Assembly: GCA_003252195.1 (NCBI GenBank)
Contig: QKFK01000099.1
Location: forward strand, 1 to 20,378
Source of the DNA: Rhodospirillales bacterium
GTDB taxonomy: Bacteria > Pseudomonadota > Alphaproteobacteria > QKFK01 > SZUA-500
Length of the DNA stretch: 20,378 nucleotides
Reading direction: 5' to 3'
The translations under genes were made by a program, and so were the position numbers. The notes under the pieces were generated by a model. The model worked only from the letters and a program-made list of their open reading frames with translations, was not told the origin of the DNA and did no database searches. Position 1 is the stretch's first letter, and each line of letters begins with the position of its first letter. Positions 6,882 to 14,508 of this stretch are shown here, piece after piece.

Positions 6882-7904
6882 ATGGAAAAAATGTTGAATT
6901 TTGTAAGAGAAGGTAGAGAGCTTTCAGTAAAATGGGAAGGCAATAAATACTTTTTTATCACAACGAAATCCATGCCAAGTGGTGAAAAAGCTAAAAACGA
7001 GAATAATTCACGCACAGCAATCGGTTTTGGTCGTAATAATGAGATTATAGAAATTTCTAAAGAAAATTTAGATATGTGGACGAATGGCAAACATGTCAAA
7101 GTTGGTTTTGGCGAATGTGAGATTGTAGAAGAAGTAAAAGAAAAAGACTTAACTCAAGCCGAATTGTTAGGTGTTTCAAAAAAACAAATAGGTTTCACTG
7201 CTAAAGATTTGACCGAAGAACAAGTTAAATTGGCTGTAGAGAATAAATTGTTTATGACTCAAAATGCTTTGCGTCCGATGGTTACAGGTTTCCGTTCAAC
7301 TGTTCAAGCTATGGCTGATTTAAATGGAATATCAGAAGAAGAAGTTAGAAAAAGTGGCATAACAGATGAAAAAGTAACTCTTGCTGTTCCAAAAGGAATG
7401 AGTGCCCCTAAAAGAGCTATTGGTTTTGGCAAAACAAAACAAGACCCTGTTCCTATGATGGAGTTAAAAGCTGTGTTTATGGAATATGCTGAAAAACAAG
7501 CAAGCATGGCAATTACAGAGGCGATTAAAAAAGGGTCTCTTCCTAAGGATTTAAAACAAGAAGAGCTTGTTAAGCTTACTAAAGAATTTTCTGATGGTTA
7601 TGCTCGTTTTAATGGGGTAAATCCAGAGCCAGAAAAAAGCAATATGGTTGCTGGTTTCGCAAGGGAAGTTTCTGAGGGAACAAAAACTGAGTTGCCTAAA
7701 CATGTTGAGGTTAAAGGTTTTGTTATTCCATCTAAGGAAGAAACTGTCGAAGAAAATTTGGTTGAAAAGGTGGCTGTTAAATTAGACCCTAAAAAAGTTG
7801 CAATTATTAAAAATCGTAGTGCCTTTAGAAAAGATGCTTCTGCAAAACACCAAAAGGATTCTAAAATCATAAATAAAAAAATAAGTGACGCCAAGGGTAG
7901 ATAA
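6882..7904 (+). CDS. Unrecognised 340-residue protein with degenerate Gly-Phe repeats
   Basis: I do not recognise a family. The protein is soluble, rich in Lys and Glu, with no signal peptide or membrane segment and one cysteine (79). A Gly-Phe pair after a short strand-like stretch recurs seven times (48, 75, 104, 136, 181, 258, 279). Several copies follow a helix-like segment of pattern L/I-T/S-x-E-x-hydrophobic: ISKENLDMW (58), LTQAELL (90), LTEEQVKLAV (110), ITDEKVTLAV (160), LKQEELVKL (224). The units at 110 and 160 are the most alike. The last 40 residues are strongly basic, which might allow nucleic acid binding (inference). It is monocistronic, with its own promoter and terminator, between rsmD and rluB on the opposite strand. 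An ATG three codons later (6891) is an alternative start. Confidence 0.82.
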   Translation: MEKMLNFVREGRELSVKWEGNKYFFITTKSMPSGEKAKNENNSRTAIGFGRNNEIIEISKENLDMWTNGKHVKVGFGECEIVEEVKEKDLTQAELLGVSKKQIGFTAKDLTEEQVKLAVENKLFMTQNALRPMVTGFRSTVQAMADLNGISEEEVRKSGITDEKVTLAVPKGMSAPKRAIGFGKTKQDPVPMMELKAVFMEYAEKQASMAITEAIKKGSLPKDLKQEELVKLTKEFSDGYARFNGVNPEPEKSNMVAGFAREVSEGTKTELPKHVEVKGFVIPSKEETVEENLVEKVAVKLDPKKVAIIKNRSAFRKDASAKHQKDSKIINKKISDAKGR

Positions 7905-7930
7905 TTTAGTTTTGGCGCTTTAATACAAAA

Positions 7931-7957
7931 AAAGAGACCTTTAATGGTCTCTTTTTT
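7931..7957. terminator. Bidirectional terminator between the repeat protein and rluB
   Basis: AAAGAGACC (7931-7939) pairs perfectly with GGTCTCTTT (7946-7954) around the loop TTTAAT, followed by T to 7957. The A-run before it gives a T-run on the minus strand, so it can serve both converging genes. Confidence 0.9.
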
Positions 7958-7967
7958 TATTGTTGGT

Positions 7968-8705
7968 TTATTTGGCGCCAAGCTGTTCTTTTAATATTTT
8001 TTGAGGAACCTCTTCTAACTCGCCCTCTGGTAAATTACCTAGTTGGAATGGTCCATAGGCAACTCTTATTAGGCGACTAACTTGATAACCAAAGTGATCT
8101 AGAACTCTTCTGATCTCACGATTCTTTCCTTCTTGCAAAGATATGGTTAGCCATGAGTTGTCACCTTTTACTCTATCAATGATAACGCTAATTTCACCAT
8201 ATTTTATACCATCAATTTCCACGCCTTTTTTTAGTTGTTCTAAAACATCTCTAGTCGGCTCTCCAAAAACTCTAACGCGATATCTGCGCTTCCATGCGTT
8301 TTTAGGCATTTCTAAACGTCTGGCGAGTTCTCCATCATTAGTTAATAGAAGAAGTCCTTCAGAGTTTAAGTCCAATCGTCCGACAGATATAACGCGAGGC
8401 AAATCATCTGGCAAAGAAGAGAAAACTGTTGGGCGTCCTTTTTCATCTTTATGGGTGGTAACAAGACCAGTAGGTTTATGATATTTCCATAATCTGGTTT
8501 TTTCTTTTGATGGAAGTAATCTTCCGCCAACGGCAATTTTATCGCTATCGGTAACGTTTAAAGCAGGAGAATCTATAACTTTTCCGTTTACTTTAACTCT
8601 GCCATCTAAAATTAATTTTTCTGCGTCTCTGCGTGAGCAGACACCTGCACGGGCAATAACTTTAGCTATTCTCTCGCCGTTTTTTTCTGATGTTTTGTTT
8701 TCCAT
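7968..8705 (-). CDS. rluB: Pseudouridine synthase of the RluB/RsuA family
   Basis: The protein has 245 residues. An S4 RNA-binding domain covers about 11-60 (IAKVIARAGVCSRRDAEKLI). The catalytic domain carries VGRLDLNSEGLLLLTNDG, where Asp112 is the catalytic aspartate, and later EGKNREIRR, both diagnostic of the RsuA/RluB/E/F group. RluB converts U2605 of 23S rRNA to pseudouridine. I choose RluB because of the S4 domain and the rsmD/tadA neighbourhood, but RluE/RluF-type specificity cannot be excluded by eye. The transglycosylase gene ends 11 bases upstream on the same strand, so the two are probably cotranscribed. A weak GGGTGA precedes the ATG. Confidence 0.85.
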   Translation of the reverse strand: MENKTSEKNGERIAKVIARAGVCSRRDAEKLILDGRVKVNGKVIDSPALNVTDSDKIAVGGRLLPSKEKTRLWKYHKPTGLVTTHKDEKGRPTVFSSLPDDLPRVISVGRLDLNSEGLLLLTNDGELARRLEMPKNAWKRRYRVRVFGEPTRDVLEQLKKGVEIDGIKYGEISVIIDRVKGDNSWLTISLQEGKNREIRRVLDHFGYQVSRLIRVAYGPFQLGNLPEGELEEVPQKILKEQLGAK

Positions 8706-8716
8706 TTAATCACCCG

Positions 8717-10312
8717 TTAGTTATAAAATTCTTCTGATTGAAAAAGTTCTCTTTGAGCTTTTTGTTCATCGTTGCTTGCTCTAGAATATTCTAAGCTTTT
8801 AGCATCAGCTATTTCAAATTGCGATAAATATTTTATCTCTTGGCTTTTTTGATAATTAATCTCCTTGAAATCTGAGCTATTTTCGCCTTCAAAGAAGGTG
8901 TATTCCATGATTTTTACTTTATTCTCATAATCTTTATGGTTTATATATGCGGCTGCAACCTCAAAATTACTAGTAAAAGATAAGTCTTTAAATGATATTT
9001 GCTTATGCTTGGGACTGTATGAAGAGGCTGTTTCAAAATTTACGAGGTCGGATATATTTTCAATAGCATATTTTACGAGTTGGATTTTGCCAACTGCACT
9101 AGTTGTTATGTCTTCATCCATATCAAGAGACATTTCATCAAGGTTAAAGCCAACCTCCACCGCATTATCAGGAGTTGAAAATTTGTCTTGGGCTTTAACA
9201 GATGGTTCAAGAGTAGCTATTTTATTCGGAATTACATAACTTTTATCTGGGGCGTCATCATTTTGTGTGATGATTTTCTCTGGCAAAGGAGCTTCTTTTG
9301 TTAATTCTTCAGTTTTAGGCAACACGGCAACTGGTTTTTCTTCAGTTTTATCTTGTTCTATTGCATAGACTTTAGGTGTTGGTGCGGCGTTGTTTTCAGT
9401 GTCTTGCTCGTCAAGGTCACTCAAATTTAGAGTGAATATATCACTGCCATTATCCCCATAACTATCAAGGTTAATAGCGGTGGTGTCGTTGTCAGAAGCT
9501 AGCCAGTCAGTTTCGTCTTTAGAGGTGAATGAGAATTCTTTGCTAGTTAATGGTGCAACCAAAGGGTTTTTAGCTGGTCCATTAAGGGTTGGCTCACCAG
9601 ATGGTAAGAACTGGGGTAAGCTAGCAATTATAGCAGGAGATAGATTGGTATATCTTTTTAAGGCTCCGTCAAATAATTTGGTTAGAAACTCATGAACTTC
9701 TTTTACGGTTTTGGATTTTTGCCCTTTTTTATAAAATACTCTGGGGTTAGCCATGGCTGCTTCTGGAAACAAACCAGATGCAGGAGTATCTTCATTTATA
9801 GCTTCTGCTTTTAATAATTTTATTGCCCCACCAGGGCCAAAAAAGTGAGCTAAATATAAATCACTAGAGTTTATGTTGCGCTTTAATTCAGCCTTCATTA
9901 AAGTCTGGTTGCTTTTGGCATATTCTGCTGCAAGTAGGGCAGATGTTCTAGGGTCATGACGCAAGTTTAAGATAACTTTTCTATCTGTTGGATTGTCAAC
10001 TTTATAGCGACCTCTTCTATCTCTATAAATTTTAGATGCTAAACGCGCATGCCCGTACTTTGCGCCATTGAGGGCAAATAGCTGAAGCCATGTCATTTCT
10101 GTAAATTGGTAAATACCAGTCGCACTTGATGTGTCAGATAGCGCTCTTATAGAAAAAGAGCTTTCTTGGCCAGCTTTGGCTAATAGGTAATCAAAGCTAA
10201 CACCTGTTGCGGTACTGGCTTCTTTAATATATGCGATGATGGATTTATCTACAGCAACTCCGCCTAACCAAACTGGGGTTGTGGCGGCGGCTGATAAATC
10301 TGCGGCCAACAT
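8717..10312 (-). CDS. Lytic transglycosylase (SLT) domain protein with a long acidic, disordered-looking tail
   Basis: The protein has 531 residues. Residues 25-170 resemble a soluble lytic transglycosylase: ATGVSFDYLLAKAGQESSF contains the catalytic Glu50, followed by SATGIYQF (63-70) and later YLAHFFGPGGA (153-163). Such enzymes cleave peptidoglycan glycan strands with formation of 1,6-anhydro ends. The remaining 300 residues are unlike the catalytic part. About 240-400 is rich in Asp, Glu, Pro, Thr and Ser with no evident fold; the last 100 are mixed and unassigned. No Sec signal peptide is visible: the N-terminus MLAADLSAAATTPVW lacks a basic and a long hydrophobic segment, although the substrate is periplasmic. 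AAGG lies nine bases before the ATG. It is divergent from tadA and upstream of rluB. Confidence 0.85.
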   Translation of the reverse strand: MLAADLSAAATTPVWLGGVAVDKSIIAYIKEASTATGVSFDYLLAKAGQESSFSIRALSDTSSATGIYQFTEMTWLQLFALNGAKYGHARLASKIYRDRRGRYKVDNPTDRKVILNLRHDPRTSALLAAEYAKSNQTLMKAELKRNINSSDLYLAHFFGPGGAIKLLKAEAINEDTPASGLFPEAAMANPRVFYKKGQKSKTVKEVHEFLTKLFDGALKRYTNLSPAIIASLPQFLPSGEPTLNGPAKNPLVAPLTSKEFSFTSKDETDWLASDNDTTAINLDSYGDNGSDIFTLNLSDLDEQDTENNAAPTPKVYAIEQDKTEEKPVAVLPKTEELTKEAPLPEKIITQNDDAPDKSYVIPNKIATLEPSVKAQDKFSTPDNAVEVGFNLDEMSLDMDEDITTSAVGKIQLVKYAIENISDLVNFETASSYSPKHKQISFKDLSFTSNFEVAAAYINHKDYENKVKIMEYTFFEGENSSDFKEINYQKSQEIKYLSQFEIADAKSLEYSRASNDEQKAQRELFQSEEFYN

Positions 10313-10400
10313 TTGACTTTACCTTGTCATATTATCATGTAATCTGAATTTATATTTGCATATTATGGTCGCATATAAAAGCATTTTAAGGAAAAAGCTT

Positions 10401-10856
10401 ATGAATAATGATAATTACTATATGGAAGAGGCATATAAAGAGGCTTTGTTGGCTTTTGATAAAGGTGAAGTGCCTGTCGGTGCAGTGATTGTTGATTGTT
10501 TAAATGGTGAAATTATTGCCAGAGCACATAACTCATCGCAATTTGGTTTTGATGCCACCGCTCATGCAGAGGTTAACGCTATTCGTTCTGCTTGTAAAAA
10601 ACTCGAGCAGAGCCGTTTAGAAAATTGTGATTTATATGTAACTTTAGAACCATGTCCGATGTGCGCTTCTGCCATTGCTTTAGCCAGAATACGCAGGTTG
10701 TATTTTGGCGCATATGATGTTAAAGGTGGCGGCGTTGAGCATAATGCACGTATTTTTGAGCAAGCCTCATGTAATCACAAGCCAGAGATTTATGGAGGTA
10801 TCTGTGAAAATAAATGTGGGCAAATCTTAAAAACGTTCTTTAGTAACTGTAGATAA
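10401..10856 (+). CDS. tadA: tRNA adenosine(34) deaminase TadA
   Basis: A cytidine/deoxycytidylate-deaminase-fold zinc enzyme of 151 residues that converts the wobble A34 of tRNA-Arg(ACG) to inosine. The zinc site is HAE (His55, with proton-shuttle Glu57) and PCPMC (Cys85, Cys88). GEVPVGAVIV (22-31) and ARIRRLYFGA (95-104) are further family signatures. I start at the ATG at 10401 because AAGGA lies about eight bases before it; an in-frame ATG at 10356 would add 15 residues not usual for TadA and has no ribosome site. The C-terminus has extra cysteines (124, 135, 139, 150). It is divergent from the transglycosylase gene and followed by xseA after 20 bases. Confidence 0.95.
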   Translation: MNNDNYYMEEAYKEALLAFDKGEVPVGAVIVDCLNGEIIARAHNSSQFGFDATAHAEVNAIRSACKKLEQSRLENCDLYVTLEPCPMCASAIALARIRRLYFGAYDVKGGGVEHNARIFEQASCNHKPEIYGGICENKCGQILKTFFSNCR

Positions 10857-10876
10857 TAGCATATATTAAGTTCATT

Positions 10877-12190
10877 ATGCAGAATATCGATTTAAATAAC
10901 ATTCCAGAAATCTCCGTAAGTGAGCTGTCTCAGCATATTAAAAAATGCGTTGAGAGCTCTTTTCCTCTTGTTAGGGTAAAAGGAGAGATATCAGGTTGTA
11001 AACCAGCGTCATCTGGACACATCTATCTTGATCTTAAAGATGATGGTGCGTTGATAAATGCTGTTTGCTGGAAAGGTGTTGCTGCAAAATTGCCTATGCG
11101 TCCAGAAAATGGCTTAGAAGTAATTTGTTTGGGCAAAATAACCACTTATAGCGGTAGCTCAAGATACCAGTTGGTTATTGAGGCTATGGAAGTTTCTGGC
11201 GAAGGCTCTATTTTAAAGATGCTTGAAGAACGCAAACGCAAGCTTCAGGCTGAGGGCTTGTTTGCACCAGAACGTAAAAAGAAGATACCATTTATCCCAG
11301 AAACTATTGGCGTGGTTACATCTCCGACAGGAGCAGTGATTAGAGATATTTGGCATCGTGTTAGCGAAAGATTTCCAAGAACAATTTTGTTATATCCTTC
11401 TGCCGTTCAAGGAGAAGGTGCTGCCGAAAAAATTGCGGCAGGAGTAGAATGTTTTAATAATATTCCTATAGATGGTTATAAAAATTCTCAAGGACAACTT
11501 ATCAAAAGGCCAGATGTTATTATTGTAGCAAGAGGCGGTGGCTCGCTAGAAGATTTACTTCCGTTTAGCGAGGAAGTTGTTGTAAGAGCAGTAGCTAATT
11601 CAGAAATTCCAGTTATTTCAGCGGTGGGTCATGAAACTGATACTATGTTGATAGATTATGTTGCAGATTTACGTGCTCCAACTCCGACAGGTGCTGCCGA
11701 GAAAGCTGTTCCTGTAAGGCTTGAATTGCTAGCTTATTTGCAGAGTTTATATAGCAGAAAAAACAACGCTGTAATGCGTTATGTTAATGATAACAAATTA
11801 AAGGTAGAAAGTTTATCTCGTGGTATTCCTAAATTGCAGAATATTACAGATGAATATACCCAAAGATTAGATGAAAGATTTGAACGTCTTAACAATGCGA
11901 TTAAACGCAAATTTATAGACGCATCTAAGAATTACGAGTTTTTATCAGCGCGGTTGGAAGGTGGTTCTTTTAAGAAAATTCTTTCTCGTGGTTTTTCTAT
12001 GGTTAGAGATGAGGGAGGAAACCCCTTAACATCAGCTAAAGAGCTACAGGCAAAACCAACACGTATATGGCTTGAGTTTAATGATGGCGCTGTTTCTGCT
12101 ATTACCGAGCCTGCTAATAAAAGCACGTCTAAAGTTAACCCAAAACCTAAAAGAAAAAACAATGAACAAGCTCAAGGCTCTCTTTTTTAG
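10877..12190 (+). CDS. xseA: Exodeoxyribonuclease VII large subunit
   Basis: The protein has 437 residues, near the family norm. An N-terminal OB-fold domain (about 10-105, with LVRVKGEISG and GHIYLDLKDD) precedes the catalytic region, which has GVVTSPTGAVIRDI (145-158), VARGGGSLEDL (217-227) and SAVGHETDTMLIDYVADLRAPTPTGAAE at 248-275. A coiled-coil-like helical region follows, ending in a Lys-rich tail. With several copies of XseB it forms exonuclease VII, which degrades single-stranded DNA from both ends. No xseB lies in the window. It follows tadA closely, and its 3' end overlaps the M23 peptidase gene by 29 bases, suggesting one transcript. The Shine-Dalgarno is poor. Confidence 0.96.
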   Translation: MQNIDLNNIPEISVSELSQHIKKCVESSFPLVRVKGEISGCKPASSGHIYLDLKDDGALINAVCWKGVAAKLPMRPENGLEVICLGKITTYSGSSRYQLVIEAMEVSGEGSILKMLEERKRKLQAEGLFAPERKKKIPFIPETIGVVTSPTGAVIRDIWHRVSERFPRTILLYPSAVQGEGAAEKIAAGVECFNNIPIDGYKNSQGQLIKRPDVIIVARGGGSLEDLLPFSEEVVVRAVANSEIPVISAVGHETDTMLIDYVADLRAPTPTGAAEKAVPVRLELLAYLQSLYSRKNNAVMRYVNDNKLKVESLSRGIPKLQNITDEYTQRLDERFERLNNAIKRKFIDASKNYEFLSARLEGGSFKKILSRGFSMVRDEGGNPLTSAKELQAKPTRIWLEFNDGAVSAITEPANKSTSKVNPKPKRKNNEQAQGSLF

Positions 12191-12983
12191 TTTATTTATT
12201 TTTGCATGCTCATCTTCTGTGTTTGCAGAACCTCCAGCGCAATTGAGTGGCGAAATGATTCAGGCTGGAGTGATTTTTGGCAAAACAGATCCTTCATACT
12301 TAATTACCTTAGATGATAAAAAAATAGATGTTTCTCCTGATGGGAACTTTGTATTTGCATTTGGCAGAGATGCTGAAAAAAATCATGTGATTAGAATTAA
12401 GAGTGCTGATGGGAGCAAGAGCTTTCGCAAAAAACTGTCCTTAAAAGATGGCAATTGGGATGTTCAAAAAATAGATGGTCTGCCTGAAAGAAAAGTTAAT
12501 CCATCTGAAGAAGATGCTAAGGCAATAAAACACGAGTTTTCTGTGATTGCTCAACAAAGAGATATCATTTCAGAAAATGATTTTTATAAAGAAGGTTTTG
12601 TTATACCTGTAAAAGGGCGTGTTTCTGGTGTGTTTGGCTCGCAACGTATTTTGAACGGACAGCCTAAGAGTCCTCACGCGGGTGTTGATATCGCAGCTCC
12701 TGTCGGTACTGATGTGGTCGCGTCGGGTGATGGAATTGTTTCATTAACCGAAAAAAATCTGTTTTATACAGGTAATGCAATCATGATTGACCATGGACAA
12801 GGGTTGCAAACCATTTATGTTCACTTGAGTAAAATAATTGTTAAAAAAGGCCAAAAGGTTAAAAAAGGTCAGAAAATTGGCGAGGTCGGAGCTACTGGTA
12901 GAGCGACAGGACCGCATCTTCATTGGGGGGCGAGCTGGTTTGAAACAAAATTTAACCCTATTAATCTTGTCATTGACAAGTAA
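12162..12983 (+). CDS. Exported M23-family peptidase (LytM/peptidoglycan DD-metalloendopeptidase)
   Basis: The protein has 273 residues. The start at 12162 exposes a signal peptide (MNKLKALFFSLFIFACSSSVFA, residues 1-22) with a likely cut after VFA; an upstream ATG at 12072 would bury it. IFAC at 13-16 also vaguely resembles a lipobox, so a lipoprotein is possible. The M23 domain occupies about 150-268 and is complete: His172 and Asp176 (HAGVD), His221 (YVHLS) and His252/His254 (HLHW), so it should be an active zinc peptidase rather than a degenerate regulator. Residues 25-110 form a separate beta-rich region. It would cut peptide cross-links in the periplasm. It overlaps the end of xseA by 29 bases, an adjacency seen in other alphaproteobacteria. 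Confidence 0.92.
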   Translation: MNKLKALFFSLFIFACSSSVFAEPPAQLSGEMIQAGVIFGKTDPSYLITLDDKKIDVSPDGNFVFAFGRDAEKNHVIRIKSADGSKSFRKKLSLKDGNWDVQKIDGLPERKVNPSEEDAKAIKHEFSVIAQQRDIISENDFYKEGFVIPVKGRVSGVFGSQRILNGQPKSPHAGVDIAAPVGTDVVASGDGIVSLTEKNLFYTGNAIMIDHGQGLQTIYVHLSKIIVKKGQKVKKGQKIGEVGATGRATGPHLHWGASWFETKFNPINLVIDK

Positions 12984-12994
12984 CTTGATATAAT
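12967..12994 (+). promoter_or_regulatory. Probable sigma-70 promoter for the receiver-protein gene
   Basis: TTGTCA (12967-12972) and a perfect TATAAT (12989-12994) are separated by 16 bases. The -35 box lies inside the last codons of the M23 peptidase gene, and the predicted start falls in the AT-rich gap, giving a leader of roughly 80 bases before the ATG at 13080. Confidence 0.5.
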
Positions 12995-13079
12995 CATATA
13001 CATACACATATATCATCTATGGGTAATATATTATAGTTAAGAATAAATAATAAGAAACAATCAAAGAAGGATAACTAAC

Positions 13080-13490
13080 ATGCGCCCAGTTATAGAAGAA
13101 TCTCCTCTTGCAAAGTTTAGATACCTCATTTTAGATGATGACAGCTTTTCAAGAACTGTTATTCGCACCGCACTATCTCAGTTTGGTGTTAGAAATGTAT
13201 CCGAAGCAAATAATGCTATAAAGGCAATCGAAATTCTTAAAAACGAGCCAATTGACGTAGTTTTGGTTGATCAAGAAATGCCTGGTATAACTGGCTTAGA
13301 GTTTGCTCAGTTAGTTCGTAGGGGGGAAGAAGGTATTCATAATGTGAATGTGCCTATTATTGTTGTTACAGTTAATACTGCCCAAAAAACCGTGTTACAA
13401 GCTAAAAGCGTTGGTGTTCAGGAGTATATTGTAAAGCCTGTATCTCCAATTGCTCTTAAAAAACGTTTAGAAAAGGCTTTAAGAGTATAA
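13080..13490 (+). CDS. Stand-alone response-regulator receiver protein (CheY-like)
   Basis: A single receiver domain of 136 residues with no output domain. Asp19-Asp21 form the metal-binding acidic cluster (LILDDDS), Asp64 in VLVDQEMPG is the phosphoacceptor, Thr97 in IIVVTVNT is the switch threonine and Lys119 in YIVKPV is the conserved lysine. It should therefore be phosphorylatable. Its partner kinase is not in the window. Such proteins act by protein contact, as CheY at the flagellar motor or Spo0F/DivK-like proteins in phosphorelays; nothing here decides which. A good ribosome site (AAGAAGGA, eight bases before ATG), its own promoter and a terminator right after it suggest a monocistronic gene, expressed apart from its neighbours. 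Confidence 0.92.
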   Translation: MRPVIEESPLAKFRYLILDDDSFSRTVIRTALSQFGVRNVSEANNAIKAIEILKNEPIDVVLVDQEMPGITGLEFAQLVRRGEEGIHNVNVPIIVVTVNTAQKTVLQAKSVGVQEYIVKPVSPIALKKRLEKALRV

Positions 13491-13511
13491 TCTTTTAAAC
13501 ATTAATTTACT

Positions 13512-13549
13512 AAAGCCCGCTATAGCTAATATGGTGGGCTTTGTTTTTT
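13512..13549 (+). terminator. Intrinsic terminator after the receiver gene
   Basis: AAAGCCCGC (13512-13520) pairs with GTGGGCTTT (13534-13542) through nine positions including one G-T wobble, with a 13-base loop and a T6 tail (13544-13549). The ribosome site of uppP (GGAG, 13550-13553) follows at once. Confidence 0.85.
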
Positions 13550-13566
13550 GGAGATTCTTATAAAAA

Positions 13567-14373
13567 ATGACAACAGAACAATTATCATTGATCGCGCTAA
13601 TTCAAGGAATAGCAGAATTTTTACCTATTAGTTCTTCGGGGCATTTGGCTCTGGTTTCTAAATTTACTTCTCTTCCAGATCAAGGGATAGAAATTGATGT
13701 CGCTTTGCATATTGGTTCATTGTTTGCAATCTTGCTTTACTTTTGCAAAGACGTATGGCGTATGGCTATGGGTGGAATTAAAACATTCTATGAGCCAAAG
13801 TCTAAGGATTGCAAGCTATTCTGGCTGTTAGTTGTTGCGACAATTCCTGTTGCTCTTATTGGCTTTTATGTTTCTAAAAATTATGATGAAGCAACATTGA
13901 GAAGTATAAAAACTGTTGGTTGGACATCATTGATTTTCGGTTTCTTGTTATATGTATGCGATAAGATTGGTTATAAAATAAACAAAATAGAGCATATGCG
14001 TTTTTCAGATTCGTTTGTTATTGGTTTGTGCCAATGTGTGGCGTTAATCCCTGGCACCTCTCGTTCGGGTATTACAATGAGTGCTGCTCGTATATTGGGT
14101 TTTGAGCGTGCAGAAGCTGCAAAATATTGTATGCTTATGGCAATTCCAACAATTACTGCTGCGGGCCTATTAGATGGGTTAAAGATATACGAAAGTGGCA
14201 ATGTTGCTCTTATGCATGATGCTGTGGTTGGGGCTGGTTTCTCATTCGTCTTTTCATTAATGGCGATTGCCTTTTTAATGCATTGGTTAAAAAAAGCTTC
14301 ATTTGCTATTTTTGCGGTTTATAGAATTATCTTGGGCTGTTATTTATTGGCGACAGCTTATGGATTTATATAA
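13567..14373 (+). CDS. uppP: Undecaprenyl-diphosphatase UppP (BacA)
   Basis: An integral membrane protein of 268 residues, typical for UppP, with about seven or eight hydrophobic segments. The signatures are QGIAEFLPISSSGH (13-26), which holds the catalytic Glu17/Glu-rich motif and Ser cluster, and PGTSRSG (162-168) with its conserved Arg166. It removes one phosphate from undecaprenyl diphosphate, recycling the lipid carrier for peptidoglycan and O-antigen; overexpression of the family gives bacitracin resistance. GGAG lies about 13 bases before the ATG, rather far. It follows the terminator of the receiver gene, so its promoter must overlap that region or transcription reads through. The tRNA-Leu promoter begins just past its stop. 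Confidence 0.96.
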   Translation: MTTEQLSLIALIQGIAEFLPISSSGHLALVSKFTSLPDQGIEIDVALHIGSLFAILLYFCKDVWRMAMGGIKTFYEPKSKDCKLFWLLVVATIPVALIGFYVSKNYDEATLRSIKTVGWTSLIFGFLLYVCDKIGYKINKIEHMRFSDSFVIGLCQCVALIPGTSRSGITMSAARILGFERAEAAKYCMLMAIPTITAAGLLDGLKIYESGNVALMHDAVVGAGFSFVFSLMAIAFLMHWLKKASFAIFAVYRIILGCYLLATAYGFI

Positions 14374-14376
14374 GTC

Positions 14377-14406
14377 TTGACAATTAGCTTTAGATAGGAA
14401 CATTCT
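14377..14406 (+). promoter_or_regulatory. Possible promoter of the tRNA-Leu gene
   Basis: A perfect TTGACA (14377-14382) lies 18 bases before CATTCT (14401-14406), a poor -10 with three of six matches. The expected start, about 14413, would be nine bases before the mature tRNA 5' end. The -35 box and position are good, the -10 box is not. Confidence 0.42.
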
Positions 14407-14421
14407 ACTTTAAATCTTATT

Positions 14422-14508
14422 GCCCAAATGGCGAAATTGGTAGACGCGCAAGCTTCAGGTGCTTGTGGCCTTATGGTCGTGGAAGTTCGAGTCTTCTTTT
14501 GGGCACCA
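14422..14508 (+). tRNA. tRNA-Leu(CAG)
   Basis: A complete cloverleaf with a long variable arm (class II). The acceptor stem GCCCAAA (14422-14428) pairs with TTTGGGC (14498-14504), followed by discriminator A (14505) and an encoded CCA (14506-14508). The anticodon stem CAAGC/GCTTG holds the loop TTCAGGT with anticodon CAG (14456-14458), which reads CUG codons. The variable arm is GGCC-TTAT-GGTC, and the T arm contains GTTCGAGTC. The variable arm and A discriminator agree with leucine identity. No clear terminator follows. Confidence 0.97.

Noticed and set aside
7972..7981. Palindrome TTGGCGCCAA at the end of rluB
   Set aside because: It encodes the last residues of rluB; an isolated ten-base palindrome is not evidence of an operator.
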